A stretch of 64,000 nt of DNA from Ciona savignyi (Eukaryota; Chordata; Ascidiacea; Phlebobranchia; Cionidae), in contig CH002635.1 in assembly GCA_000149265.1 (NCBI GenBank), positions 67,000 through 130,999 on the forward strand. The letters run 5' to 3'. The notes under the pieces were generated by a model. It worked only from the letters and a program-made list of their open reading frames with translations. It was not told the DNA's origin and searched no databases. Shown in pieces: positions 27,501 to 35,586 of the stretch. The stretch's first letter is position 1. Every line of letters starts with the position of its first letter. The position numbers and the translations under genes were made by a program.

Positions 27501-30500
27501 AACCGGCGCAATGACGTCGCTTCACGTCACTTCAAACGCGACGCGTCACACTGTGACTATGAAGAGGGCGGCTCCGTCAAGCGGTCACGAGAGCTCGCAG
27601 ATCGGCGTCGGGAGAAGGGATGTCGTCATAACCACTGAACCCGGCTATCTTTGCGACATTATCACAACGACTGAAGGTTATTGTTCTTTCAAGTTACCCC
27701 AAAACGCAATGAGTGATTTTACATGGAGTTAAACGGTCATGTGATCTAACCCGACCGACCCATACTTAACTTAACATTTAAAAAGACTGAAAATCAACCC
27801 AAGTTAAAAATGACATGTAAATAAGTGCTAAATCATCGATATTTCGTTCCAGGCGCTATGACCACCATGTACAAACGCTGGACCGACAACTCGATATCGG
27901 TGCGATACCTCGACGAGTCGGAACTGACGTTAGAGACAAAACCACATCCAGTGCTCGGTCTCACTGCGCCGTTTCTAGCCAAGCGGACAATCCAACTTCC
28001 CGCCGATCCGCTCGAGAACCAGATCGAGTGGAACACGCGGAAAGAGCGAGAAAGCGGTAAGTTGTGCAACCGACGCAATTTGTTATTTTCAAAGTCAAAA
28101 TTTTTAGTTGTAGAAACAGATATTTTATATTTTAATAAGAACAAATGGCGCTGTAAAGCGAGACCTATTTTCAACTTTTTAATTATAATTGAACAATACG
28201 GCTGTATGACTAAATGGTTAACACAACTAATACACATACCTCTCCCTATATAAAAAACGGGTTTAGTGACGATCACAACATACGAAACTTAGCCCGGTTA
28301 AAACAAATCATCTATTTTGACACGATTGTCGTTTTTCGAATTTTTGTTTTACATTGTTACATAAAAACCGAACAAAATTTGAATATTTTTTTCTTGCCAT
28401 ATGCAAGAAATTTCCACTTATGTGGCCAAATGTAAACAAATCCTAATATTGGCCATCTCCGTTTTAACTAGCACACTCCTTGTTTGAACTGGTAATAACC
28501 TACGTGTGCTCTCTCTAGGCCAATACTCCAACAAGTTCCTTCTCGGTCGCCGCATGCTGGTCAACGGTCGCAACATTTTGTCGCTGGACTACTCGCAAGT
28601 AATGAACATGGACCGAATCTACGACGACCATACCAAGTTTATGCTGCGGATACAGTACAACACCCGCGGGCTACCGACGCTCTGGATGCCCAGCAAGGGG
28701 ATTACCCCGGTTAACGTGACGTATGACGCAAGCGGACACGCGGTGACGTGGCAACGTGGAAGGCAGAACGAACAGCTGCGGTACGACGTATACGGCAACC
28801 TGCAAAGCGCACGGAAAGCGGACGGCCAGCTGTGGAGATACACCTATGGAAACAAGGTTGGTCTTTCTTAACATGCACCAATTAAATAAGAAACTGCCTT
28901 GGAAATGAGCACATCATAGGTTCGAACCTTAGCCCGAAGGTCATTTTGAAGCGTATACTTTTGCTCGCACGTACGCTAACTAAACTTGTAATAAGTACTT
29001 GAGACTTGTAATGCAACTTATATCTATCTTATTTGAGAATATTATTTATTCTTACCAGATTTTAGTACTTCAGCGGTATATAGTAAAGACCAATATAAAG
29101 TTACGTCTAAAACGACGTTTGCGTTCATCATCAGGACCAAAAACGCGATTGTGCATGCGAGCATAACAATTCAAATATTGCATCGTTCTTTAATAGAAAA
29201 TAATCTCCTCTTTCCAGATTTCGCACTTGAGTCTTCCCACCCCTTCCTCCCAATTCACCTTCACCTACGACGAGAACGAATCGCTGCAGCGCGTCACCCT
29301 TCCCTCCAGCTTGTCTTTCGCCGTGGACCGTCGCATCGGCGTCGGCTTCATCCGCAACTCGTTCCAAGGAACCAACGGAAGAACTGCTCTAATCATCGAC
29401 CGCAACGATAAACAAGAAATCCTCTCCACCTTCTACCCCGGTAAGTTGTGAACCATAAAGCCTCTGACGACACTAAGACTGATCATGGGTTTAAAGCCTA
29501 GGGTAAGTGACGCGTGTTTTGGCCTAATGTTCAAGCCATGAGTATCTACATTGTGATTACAACGTCAAGCATAATTGATGCAAGTGTCTATTTTTTCTCT
29601 GCTTATTTAAGGCTTGTAGAAGCTTGGAAATTATTTCCAAGCATATAATATTTACAAACTTAATTATGCGTTGGCTAATCGAAACGTTTTTCCAGGCCCA
29701 ATGAAACAAACATTATAATAAGCCCAAGTACACTTCGTTCAGCATCAGTATAGACCGGGTTTTATGTTTAAGACATTGTAAATGTGTTTTTACGACTAGT
29801 ATTGAACCCAGGATAGGGTCAATTTTACGTTGGATTTTGCATAGTTTGCTGTATATGATTCGGTCACTTTTACAATCCCCACACTTTACCTCGTAAATAT
29901 GTTTTTCAGTGGCTTTAGCTTAACCAAACGTCGTTCCCTCCGCCAGGTGAGAAGCGCAAAGTGGTGTACCGGTATGACGCACATGGTCACATGACCGAAG
30001 TTCTGCATGACTCGTCACGGACCCGGATGTTGCGAGACCCGCAATCCGGCGAGCTCGTGTCGGTCGCCACGGAAGATTGCACCATGCGTTTCCATAGAAA
30101 CGGCCCGCTGGTCCAACGTCATGCCGTGACGTCATCAAGGGATTTGGGTCTGCTGGCAGTGTTCGACTACACCCACGACGTGAACCTACGTTTGCAAAGC
30201 ATACATGTGAGTGATAAAGTCAGCTACAAATTTGTGTTGGTCTTATTTCCAATGATATGTTTGTGAACCGGTTTTACGAATAATTTGTCTTCAAATGAAT
30301 ACTCGGCCAAGTTTTGAATCCGCATGCCCGTGACTACGATCGTATTTTATATCGAATTATGTATGTGAATTGGTCGTAGAAACCATTCAGCCACTGCCAT
30401 TTTTACCAATCTAGGTTTTGAACCCATTAATTGCTTGTCACAAGACCGTTTTAATATAAAATTGGTTAAACCAATCGGCAACTCATCCTATAAGATATAC

Positions 30501-33500
30501 TGATCTACAAATTCACTCTAGGTTAAAGTGAACGGTACTGAATTGCCGCTAGAGGAGCTAACGTACAATGACGTGTCCGGCAAACTGACCACCTTCGGAC
30601 GCTTCACGATCATTGACCTTTCATCCAACCTTTACACTGTGAGTTCACAGGAGGCAACTCTGACGAAACAGTCGGACAACAGCGGACGTGTGGTGCAAGC
30701 CGAAATGGAAGTATACAGGTACGCGTCGACGTAGGGAAGTGTTGCTGAATGGCTAAATCGTCCGATACTTGTATAAAAAATGGTATAAGAGACAAGCCCA
30801 TAATGGGTTTGACCCTTGAACTTGACAAATGTAAAGAGACAGACCTAAATGCCCATTTGTGTAACCACACGGCCCGACTTTAAAATTCCCAATATAAAGG
30901 TGATAGCTGGTAAATTAATTTGCTCTAGGTAATTTTGGTAGATTTGTATTTAATTTGGCAGATTTGTATGTAATTTTTTTTAGCAATTTTGTCAGTAATT
31001 CTTGTGAAATTCTCCGTGAGTAGTTTATAGTTTAGTTTATTCTTCATTGCGTAATTAGTATTGGCAAAGAAAAATGATACAACAGTACAACGACCGTTAG
31101 AAAATCGATGTAAAAATGATTAAATTGCTAAACATCTCAAGAGTTAGCAATGGATACCATCCATTTAAATTTGATGTGTTCATAAATATTCACGTGATCT
31201 GTTTCTTTCCAGTGCCATCGTGTTCAGTACCCTGCTGCAGTACGACACGGCTGGCCGCCTGGGCAGCGAGGAATACAAGATTGGACTCTTCAGCAACTCG
31301 ACTGTCACTGCGTACTCGTACAACCAGCACGGTGGCATACGGACGGCATCGGATGACGGACGAGTTACGTGGCGATATACGTACGATGCGGACGGCAAAC
31401 TGTCGCAAATAGAGAACAGCGGTGTCAGGACGAACTTGCGATACGACAGACTGGGAAGGTAAGTTTCTGATGTCCGTCTGATGTGGTTTTGACAAAGTGC
31501 ATTTAATATTAATTTATTTGACCGAGTTAAGTTTCCAACCTATGATGGTCACTTGTAACTTTCTTAAATGACATTAACAACCCTTTTTACCGTGCCAAGT
31601 TTTTGTTTTATTGATAGGCTTGCCACTCACACCGTTCGTTATATATAAATCGTTATATGAATGGGTCGTGTTTACCATTCTGCCATACAACTATTAAGGG
31701 AAACATTTCTATCTAGCTCAGTTTCAAACCCATAATGGGTTCACAACAACAACGTTTGTTATAAACGTTTTTTATACAAAAATCGGTTTATTAACCGATT
31801 GCGTTTTTCATTAGGCCACCCAAGCATTTAAGGAAAATACAATGCTCTTATTAATTATTATTTGGATCGCAGGCTCACCTCGTGCGGTGAAATCCAGTAC
31901 CAGTTCGACGCGGATGGTTTCCTTCAAGAACGTGGAAATGAGGTCTTTCAATACGACTCGCTCGGAAATTTGAGGAAGGCCTACCGGTTAGATGGACGCG
32001 GGCAATACGAGGTGAAATATCTACAACATCGAAAAAATATTACCACTTTCCGGGAAAGACTAAAAGGCGGGAAACAGGGAAGAAGGGAATCTGCTCACTT
32101 AAACTATGAAAACTGATTTAACCCCCTGCACCAAACATTAATTTCAACCCCAGAACTAACCCTAACTCCAATCCCATGTTTAAAAATAACTTTTATGCCC
32201 TTTAATCTGTATTTTAGTATGCTGTTTACCTCCCTCCGTTCCGCATTCCCACTTTCCCTCCTTTTGGTTGCCCCCCCCCCCCCCACCCCACTTTTGTAAC
32301 ATATTAAAAGTTTGGCTTGCAACTCCAATGGTGTAAGTAAACCTATTCGCTGAATACTTAAAGTTTTGTTTTTACTCAGATCACGTATGGTTATGATGGG
32401 TTCGGTCGCCTAGCAACCAGAGTCGATGTATTACGTCAGGAGGTGCTGCGGTACCTGTATGCTGACGTAACTCAACCCACGCTTCTTACCCACGTTTACA
32501 ACGCCACTTCCGGTACGTGACATTCTCTCTTATGCCGAGATATTTCAACCGCTCGTCTCAAATCTCAAACTTGGTGCTTCTCACAGGCCTCGATAATACC
32601 TCGTTCCGCTACGAATTGAAGGAAGGTGCAGCGTAAGTTTGCAATGGATGCGTAGCGATGGAGTTATGTGGTCTGATAGTGAGTGATCACCAGGGAACTC
32701 CGCTAGCTGTGCTTGGACAGCGACGTGGAATCACCCGTAAAACGAATCAAGTGAGTCGTGGATTCTCTTATAAATATAAATAAAGTTAATTTCTTTCTTA
32801 GTTTTTATACCGGAAGTTTATTAGGATGAAATACAGAATAGAATAATCATAATTATCATCTCGGTAAATAGATAAACGCAGAAGTTGTCACGCGTGCAAT
32901 CATCAGATTATACGCCCAAGGTCACAACACAGACTGCCAGCGACTAACATCGATCTTTAAACCTTTCGGCTGTTTTCGTTCTCCATTTTAGGGTGTTAGG
33001 TACTCTGGTAACCTATACAATTACCACGGTCTATCTTTGATCACGTTTTTAAATCTGTTTTTGAATAGCAACTAACTTTGCGTTCTTCAGATATACTCCG
33101 TTCGGACAAGTTATCTTCGATTCGTTGCCCTCCATTCGACTTGTCATCGGCTTCAAGGGCGGAATCTATGACGTCACTACCGGTCTCGTGCGATTTCCCG
33201 ACCGTGACGTCATCGGATCACGTGTCTCCATGGGCATCAACACCGGCTCGTCGACCAATAGGAAGACGTCAACGGAAGAAAGCAGCGGGAAAATCCACCA
33301 CGGGGTTGAATACGACGCTCTGATTGGTCAGTTCACGTCGTCAGGCATCGCTGACTTGGCAGACCCTCGAGCAAGTGGGGTCCCCTTCATGGAATACCAG
33401 GTCATTGACCCCGTGAACCTGGTCCCGGTCTACAACCACATGACCGACACCCCGAGTTGGCTGAGTTCACTTGGGTTTAAACTGAACAACGTAGCACCGG

Positions 33501-34708
33501 ACCCGCAGATTGCATCCAGACAAAAGGTAAATACCCCGCTCAACCCCCACTGTTGAATTTTTAACCCCAACCCTAAGAAAATCGAGAATAACCCTTAATT
33601 TTTGAACAGGATAAATCCAGCGCTGAGTGCCAGCTTACCCACCACCTTTCGAGTTACATCAACCTACAGACTTCGACTCCGTCGGTGCTGGTACCTACCA
33701 GAAAAAACACCCAACAAAACACTGTTTCAAGTACGTATCGCCTATCGCTCGATATACTTATGCAGCCAGTAATTGCCTTAGACTTATTGACCAAGGAAGA
33801 GACATACGGAAACGTATAGTAAACAACAAATATTCGTGTTAAAACGAAACAATAAGGTCCTATGAAGAATTGTTGACAGTTATCACATTTAACGCCTTTT
33901 TTTTGTATTTCCTCGTTTAAATGCGTAATATTCCACAAGCCTTGTTTTCCATGTATAACCTTTAGCATTATTAATGTATCTGTGAAACTCCACTTTTATG
34001 CTAAATTAACCGGTTGTACATCCGCTAGGTGGAACACTGTTCGTCCAAGGCCTCGTTATGGTGGTCGACAAGGGAACAGTCACAACACACGTCATCAACT
34101 CAGCCACTGATGACGTCAAACGCATGAGCGGCATTATCAACGGCGCTGACGTCATGATCGGGAAATCTGCTGACTCAGCATCAGCAGCCATGAGTCTGAC
34201 TCTGGAAGGAAAGCCGACAGTTTACCTCAGTAAACCGTCCGACGCTTTCGACAAGGATCGACAAATCCTACGAATCTCCGCGGGAAATGACCGCGTGTTG
34301 GACGGCGGACATGACGAAGGCAGTTCCCGGACCTCGGTTTCTTCGACCAGAACTAAGCGGCCTATCGCGGTCTCGCAGCAGGAAAAACGAATCCGTTTCG
34401 AGTCCGGTCACGCAATTGTCGTCATCACCTATGTCGACGAAGACTCGACGTCCGACTTCCCGACCCTGGAGGAAGAAAGAGAAAACGTCCTCCAGGAAGC
34501 GCGGAGAAGAGCAGAGAACGAAGCTTGGGAAATCGAGCGGCAGAAAATCCAATCCGGCATTCGAACTCAGTGGACCGAGGCCGAAAAACAAGAGATTCGT
34601 TCCAGGCATCGCTTGTCGTCGTACCAGTTGCGACCGACTTGGGACCCGCAGCGTTACCCTGAGTTGTCGGGCTCCGGCCGCAATATGCGTTTCGTTAAAG
34701 TTAGTTGA
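6054..34708 (+). CDS. ten-m: Teneurin (Ten-m/Odz), 39 visible exons
   Basis: Teneurins are type II transmembrane adhesion receptors that act at the cell surface in cell recognition and neuronal wiring. All family modules are readable in order: cytoplasmic region, one membrane span, eight EGF repeats, a transthyretin-like module, NHL propeller, YD barrel, RHS core and Tox-GHH/TCAP tail. Exons: 6054-6377, 7043-7378, 9211-9341, 9404-9555, 13905-14194, 15645-15823, 17749-17992, 18294-18395, 18462-18656, 19189-19389, 20126-20314, 20647-20796, 21214-21430, 21507-21626, 21713-21995, 22489-22756, 22945-23202, gap-23620, 23976-24154, 24436-24647, 24984-25153, 25692-25817, 26072-26255, 26715-26936, 27079-27163, 27365-27676, 27853-28056, 28519-28856, 29218-29440, 29947-30206, 30522-30718, 31213-31458, 31873-32011, 32380-32512, 32587-32625, 32680-32750, 33091-33526, 33610-33730, 34029-34708. 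The sum is about 8.3 kb, the usual teneurin size. All introns read GT-AG. A further 5' exon may exist, because exon 1 follows a good acceptor. Confidence 0.95.
6378..7042. other. Teneurin intron 1
   Basis: It contains open frames on both strands (185 codons antisense at 7072-6515). They lack splice-site or domain support, and a possible cassette exon at 6529 breaks frame. Nothing else is recognised. Confidence 0.6.
7379..9210. other. Teneurin intron 2
   Basis: One tRNA-derived SINE copy lies at 7421-7517 (minus). The rest is unique AT-rich sequence with no supported gene. Confidence 0.6.
7421..7517 (-). mobile_element. tRNA-derived SINE (family 1)
   Basis: Blocks in order are CCGGGCCGAG, TTGTCGCTAAGACCGTTTAA, AATCGGTGTA and GTTAACCATTCGGCCACAC. 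The last is the complement of a tRNA-like box A. Confidence 0.6.
10561..10663 (-). mobile_element. tRNA-derived SINE (family 1)
   Basis: CTTAGTTTCAAGCCCATCAT (box B side), GCTAAGAACGTTTTTT and GTTAAACATTCGGCAACAC follow the family order. Confidence 0.6.
11552..11650 (-). mobile_element. tRNA-derived SINE (family 1), decayed
   Basis: TTTACCGAGTTAAGCATCGC, ACCCATGATGGCTTATCACT and GAGACCGTTATAATATA match family 1. The box A end is degraded. Confidence 0.45.
13636..13676 (+). promoter_or_regulatory. GGGTCA half-site cluster (DR4 type)
   Basis: GGGTCA at 13636-13641 and 13646-13651 are separated by four bases, a DR4 nuclear-receptor arrangement. A third copy is at 13671-13676. The cluster lies 230 bases before the transmembrane exon. 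Function is inferred from motif only. Confidence 0.25.
13905..14194 (+). CDS. ten-m: Teneurin transmembrane exon (exon 5)
   Basis: The exon completes an Arg codon split with exon 4 and encodes about 96 residues. The first two thirds are Pro/Gly/Ser/Arg-rich cytoplasmic juxtamembrane sequence. From about 14125 comes the family hallmark: Trp-Lys-Cys followed by some 20 hydrophobic residues (Ala/Leu/Ile/Ser/Thr) ending in Tyr-Phe-Leu. There is no N-terminal signal peptide and basic residues lie on the N side, so the topology is type II (N inside). The donor is at 14195. A DR4-like pair of GGGTCA half-sites lies in the preceding intron. Confidence 0.9.
14195..15644. other. Teneurin intron 5
   Basis: AT-rich, with one plus-strand SINE at 15495-15597 just before the exon 6 acceptor. 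No gene is seen. Confidence 0.6.
15495..15597 (+). mobile_element. tRNA-derived SINE (family 1)
   Basis: It starts with box A-like GTGTGGCCGAATGGTTAACG and ends with a decayed box B and CCTGG. Several window copies share the same order of blocks. Confidence 0.6.
15645..17992 (+). CDS. ten-m: Teneurin extracellular stalk, exons 6-7
   Basis: Exon 6 (15645-15823) carries the conserved segment reading roughly [14 protein letters not shown], then [12 protein letters not shown], diagnostic for teneurins just outside the membrane. Exon 7 (17749-17992) continues with [10 protein letters not shown], a basic KKRSRR cluster at 17845-17862, and then the conserved [18 protein letters not shown] block. 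The basic cluster fits a furin/proprotein-convertase site (R-x-R-R then S), in the same area where vertebrate teneurins have one. That would allow ectodomain processing. The intron between the two exons begins with a four-unit 38-base tandem repeat. Confidence 0.92.
15824..15970. repeat. 38-base tandem repeat at exon 6 donor
   Basis: Four units are anchored on CCGTA(A/C)ATTGTTTT at 15836, 15874, 15912 and 15950, exactly 38 bases apart. The first unit runs back into the GTGAGT donor of teneurin exon 6. The remainder of the intron to 17748 shows nothing recognisable. Confidence 0.85.
18070..18215. repeat. Short repeat family 2
   Basis: GGACAAAGCACTTAA, CAGTGGGTTGTACTTAAAT and ACACACCGCAGTAACTCC share order with copies at 39330, 41283 and 43685. 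Confidence 0.5.
18294..20796 (+). CDS. ten-m: Teneurin EGF repeats 1-8, exons 8-12
   Basis: Five exons encode eight EGF-like repeats: EGF1 in 18294-18395, EGF2-3 in 18462-18656, EGF4-5 in 19189-19389, EGF6-7 in 20126-20314 and EGF8 in 20647-20796. All exons are phase 1. Each repeat has the C-x-G-x-C plus GW/GY-x-G-x-C ending of tenascin-type EGFs. In EGF2 ([10 protein letters not shown]) and EGF5 (GHGTYDV) one cysteine is replaced by Tyr, leaving an unpaired cysteine in each. This is the same arrangement that lets vertebrate and fly teneurins form disulfide-linked dimers. EGF8 is followed by the conserved LCTNMKDDD segment leading into the cysteine-rich region. Confidence 0.95.
18850..18925. 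mobile_element. hAT-type terminal sequence (MITE fragment)
   Basis: CAGTGATTCCCAACCGCGGC followed by GAGAGCCGCATGCGGCTC resembles the ends of hAT DNA transposons, which begin CAGNGGTTCNCAACC and carry a GAGCCGCATGCGGCTC-like palindrome. The opposite end was not found. Confidence 0.5.
19390..20125. other. Teneurin intron 10
   Basis: No gene or clear repeat is seen. EGF repeats continue in phase across it, so no exon is missing. Confidence 0.6.
20565..20632 (+). mobile_element. tRNA-like fragment
   Basis: TGGCTTGATAGTTCAATCGA, then AAGCGTTGGACGTCAACC and GATTGTGAGATCAATAG resemble boxes A and B of a tRNA-derived SINE of a different family. No functional tRNA cloverleaf was confirmed. Confidence 0.35.
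21214..22756 (+). CDS. ten-m: Teneurin cysteine-rich and transthyretin-like region, exons 13-16
   Basis: Exon 13 (21214-21430) carries the cysteine-rich DCQDPDCC block with more cysteines and then RASFLVN. Exons 14-15 (21507-21626, 21713-21995) encode the conserved [18 protein letters not shown] through [16 protein letters not shown], the transthyretin-related (FN-plug) module that closes one end of the YD barrel. Exon 16 (22489-22756) reads [22 protein letters not shown] (first 20 residues shown in part: [13 protein letters not shown]), a close match to the family. Phases run 1-2-2-0-1 without a break. The highly conserved VIRGQVLT core makes this region unambiguous. Confidence 0.93.
22945..26936 (+). 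CDS. ten-m: Teneurin NHL propeller, exons 17-24
   Basis: Exons 17 (22945-23202), 18 (start lost in the N gap, to 23620), 19 (23976-24154), 20 (24436-24647), 21 (24984-25153), 22 (25692-25817), 23 (26072-26255) and 24 (26715-26936) encode NHL-type blades. Visible landmarks are [88 protein letters not shown] and [14 protein letters not shown]. The propeller sits on the barrel and takes part in homophilic or latrophilin contacts in known teneurins. About 20 residues before NVYVGD are hidden by the gap. Exon 19 changes frame internally and meets TGA at 24090 (see findings). Confidence 0.92.
23415..23514. other. Assembly gap, 100 N
   Basis: There are exactly 100 N, the usual placeholder for a gap of unknown size. 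It removes the acceptor and 5' part of teneurin exon 18 (NHL domain). Coding resumes at 23516 with GAC. Confidence 0.99.
26715..32750 (+). CDS. ten-m: Teneurin YD-repeat barrel, exons 24-36
   Basis: From exon 24 the protein reads as RHS/YD repeats: motifs of the form Y-D-x(4)-L, such as [13 protein letters not shown] (27460), LRYDVYGNL (28779), [10 protein letters not shown] (29965), [17 protein letters not shown] and LRYDRLGR (31240-31458), QFDADGFL and FQYDSLGNL (31900-31975), and YGYDGFGRL (32386). Such repeats form a beta barrel shell, as in bacterial RHS/TcC proteins. Exons 24-36 are 26715-26936, 27079-27163, 27365-27676, 27853-28056, 28519-28856, 29218-29440, 29947-30206, 30522-30718, 31213-31458, 31873-32011, 32380-32512, 32587-32625 and 32680-32750. 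The last two flank a very short intron. Exon 36 needs a one-base frame change to join exon 37. Confidence 0.92.
28200..28305 (+). mobile_element. tRNA-derived SINE (family 1)
   Basis: GACTAAATGGTTAACACAAC, a TATATAAAAAACGGG middle and CGAAACTTAGCCCGGTTAA follow the family order in plus orientation, inside a teneurin intron. Confidence 0.5.
30303..30484 (-). mobile_element. Two adjacent family 1 SINE copies
   Basis: 30303-30394 has GGCCAAGTTTTGAATCCGC and GAAACCATTCAGCCAC. 30410-30484 has TTTTGAACCCATTAATTGC and AAACCAATCGGCAACTC. Both are on the minus strand, in one teneurin intron. Confidence 0.5.
30739..30828 (+). mobile_element. tRNA-derived SINE (family 1)
   Basis: GTGTTGCTGAATGGCTAAAT and ACAAGCCCATAATGGGTTTG are present in plus orientation. 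The copy follows the donor of teneurin exon 31 by about 20 bases. Confidence 0.5.
31612..31818 (-). mobile_element. Two adjacent family 1 SINE copies
   Basis: 31612-31690 ends GTGTTTACCATTCTGCCATA. 31713-31818 has CTCAGTTTCAAACCCATAAT, CAAAAATCGGTTTATTAACC and ATTAGGCCAC. Confidence 0.5.
31859..31872 (+). other. ten-m: Teneurin exon 33 acceptor
   Basis: TTTGGATCGCAG is a pyrimidine-poor acceptor that follows directly on SINE-rich sequence. The exon itself is certain from homology and phase. Confidence 0.6.
32040..32260. repeat. Possible third dispersed repeat family
   Basis: TTTCAACCCCAGAACTAACC and related phrases recall 25340-25500 and, inverted, 57010-57210. Similarity is weak and judged by eye. 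A run of C follows at about 32271-32284. Confidence 0.3.
32626..32679 (+). other. ten-m: Very short teneurin intron (about 51-54 bases)
   Basis: Homology jumps from FRYELKE to [10 protein letters not shown]. Two solutions keep phase: GAAG/GTGCAG to TAG (54 bases), or GC/GTAAGT to GAG (51 bases). The first has the better acceptor, the second the better donor. Both lengths are multiples of three, and the unspliced frame contains TAA at 32634. Confidence 0.6.
33091..34708 (+). CDS. ten-m: Teneurin RHS core and Tox-GHH/TCAP C-terminus, exons 37-39
   Basis: Exon 37 (33091-33526) holds the RHS core, YTPFGQV...[11 protein letters not shown]...[10 protein letters not shown], which seals the barrel. 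It is followed by the linker and a LGFKLNN segment equivalent to the start of the antibiotic-binding-domain-like part. Exons 38 (33610-33730) and 39 (34029-34708, TGA at 34706) encode the Tox-GHH-type domain: a long charged helix ([20 protein letters not shown]) and WTEAEKQEI, then the TCAP-equivalent end with [12 protein letters not shown]. The family derives this domain from bacterial polymorphic toxins but uses it outside the barrel. The fold is predicted to be conserved; nuclease activity is not implied. Vertebrate-type TCAP cleavage and amidation signals are missing. Confidence 0.92.
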
Positions 34709-35218
34709 TCGCAGTTTTACTTGGCGCATTAATACCTATAAATTATCACGGCCCGCGAGGCTGTACTGATCGACGCTTCACTGTGGGCATGGCACGGGCC
34801 ATGACTCTTAAGTAATTTATGCACGCCCAGTCCGTACTTCGACCTTAGGATCCTGTCGTGCCATATGCGATTCCTCGTTTTCTATTTTTGCCACTGTGAC
34901 TTGCTCTCGCTAGACGCGTGATGCCCCAACTAGTTTACATGTATCCTTCATTTGCATTGCATCGCCCTGTATTGCTGGTTCGCTTTGAGTTCTTTTTTTT
35001 TTCTTTTTTTGAGACATTTGTTTTGCCAAATGCTCCTGTGTGCTCTTGCTCGGATAATCATGATTTTGAATAGACTCGCTTTGGTTCGGATATAATTTCT
35101 GCATTTCTGCATTTCGCTGGCTCTGCATAACGCACTTGCCAATTTCCTTATAAAGTTACTATAAAACACAATACCTAATCTGTTGTGGTTAATTCAGTCT
35201 GACACTTGAAAGGCAAAG
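34709..35218. other. Teneurin 3' flank
   Basis: No AATAAA is present soon after the stop. TATA-like boxes occur at 35149 and 35160 upstream of the candidate small gene. Confidence 0.5.
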
Positions 35219-35586
35219 ATGTTAGCACGAAGCATATTAGTGGACAAAATACGAGGCAGAATTAACACAGTTTTAGGTGAAATCTACTACAACTATATTG
35301 TTCCAGATCAGTGCGTTTTGCCAGTAAAGCTGTTTGCCAAATCTGCATTTGAAATTATTTTGAGGTGTGTTTAAGAACATTAGTCGTATAAAATCCAATA
35401 TACTTATAAATCCGATTTTACGAAAACAGGGCAGAACCGAAACATCGAGCATGTGATATGGATGATACTTATGAATCCGGCCAAATAGGTGATAGGTTGG
35501 TATGTCGCCTTACAAAAAACCGAACGGTTAGGGGATCTAATCTGGTTGCTTCCATTGGTAATAAATTTAAAGGATATATAGTCTGA
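35219..35586 (+). CDS. Candidate two-exon small gene, 100 codons
   Basis: The ATG at 35219 opens 48 codons. AG/GTGTGT at 35364 and tttacgaaaacag at 35429 would remove a 65-base intron in phase 2, giving 51 more codons to TGA at 35584. TATA boxes lie at 35149 and 35160, about 55-70 bases upstream of the ATG. The product is not recognised; it has no obvious signal peptide or domain. Alternatively the region is teneurin 3' UTR, because no AATAAA appears between the teneurin stop and AATAAA at 35561, and part of exon 2 could be a decayed SINE. Treat it as a hypothesis. Confidence 0.25.
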
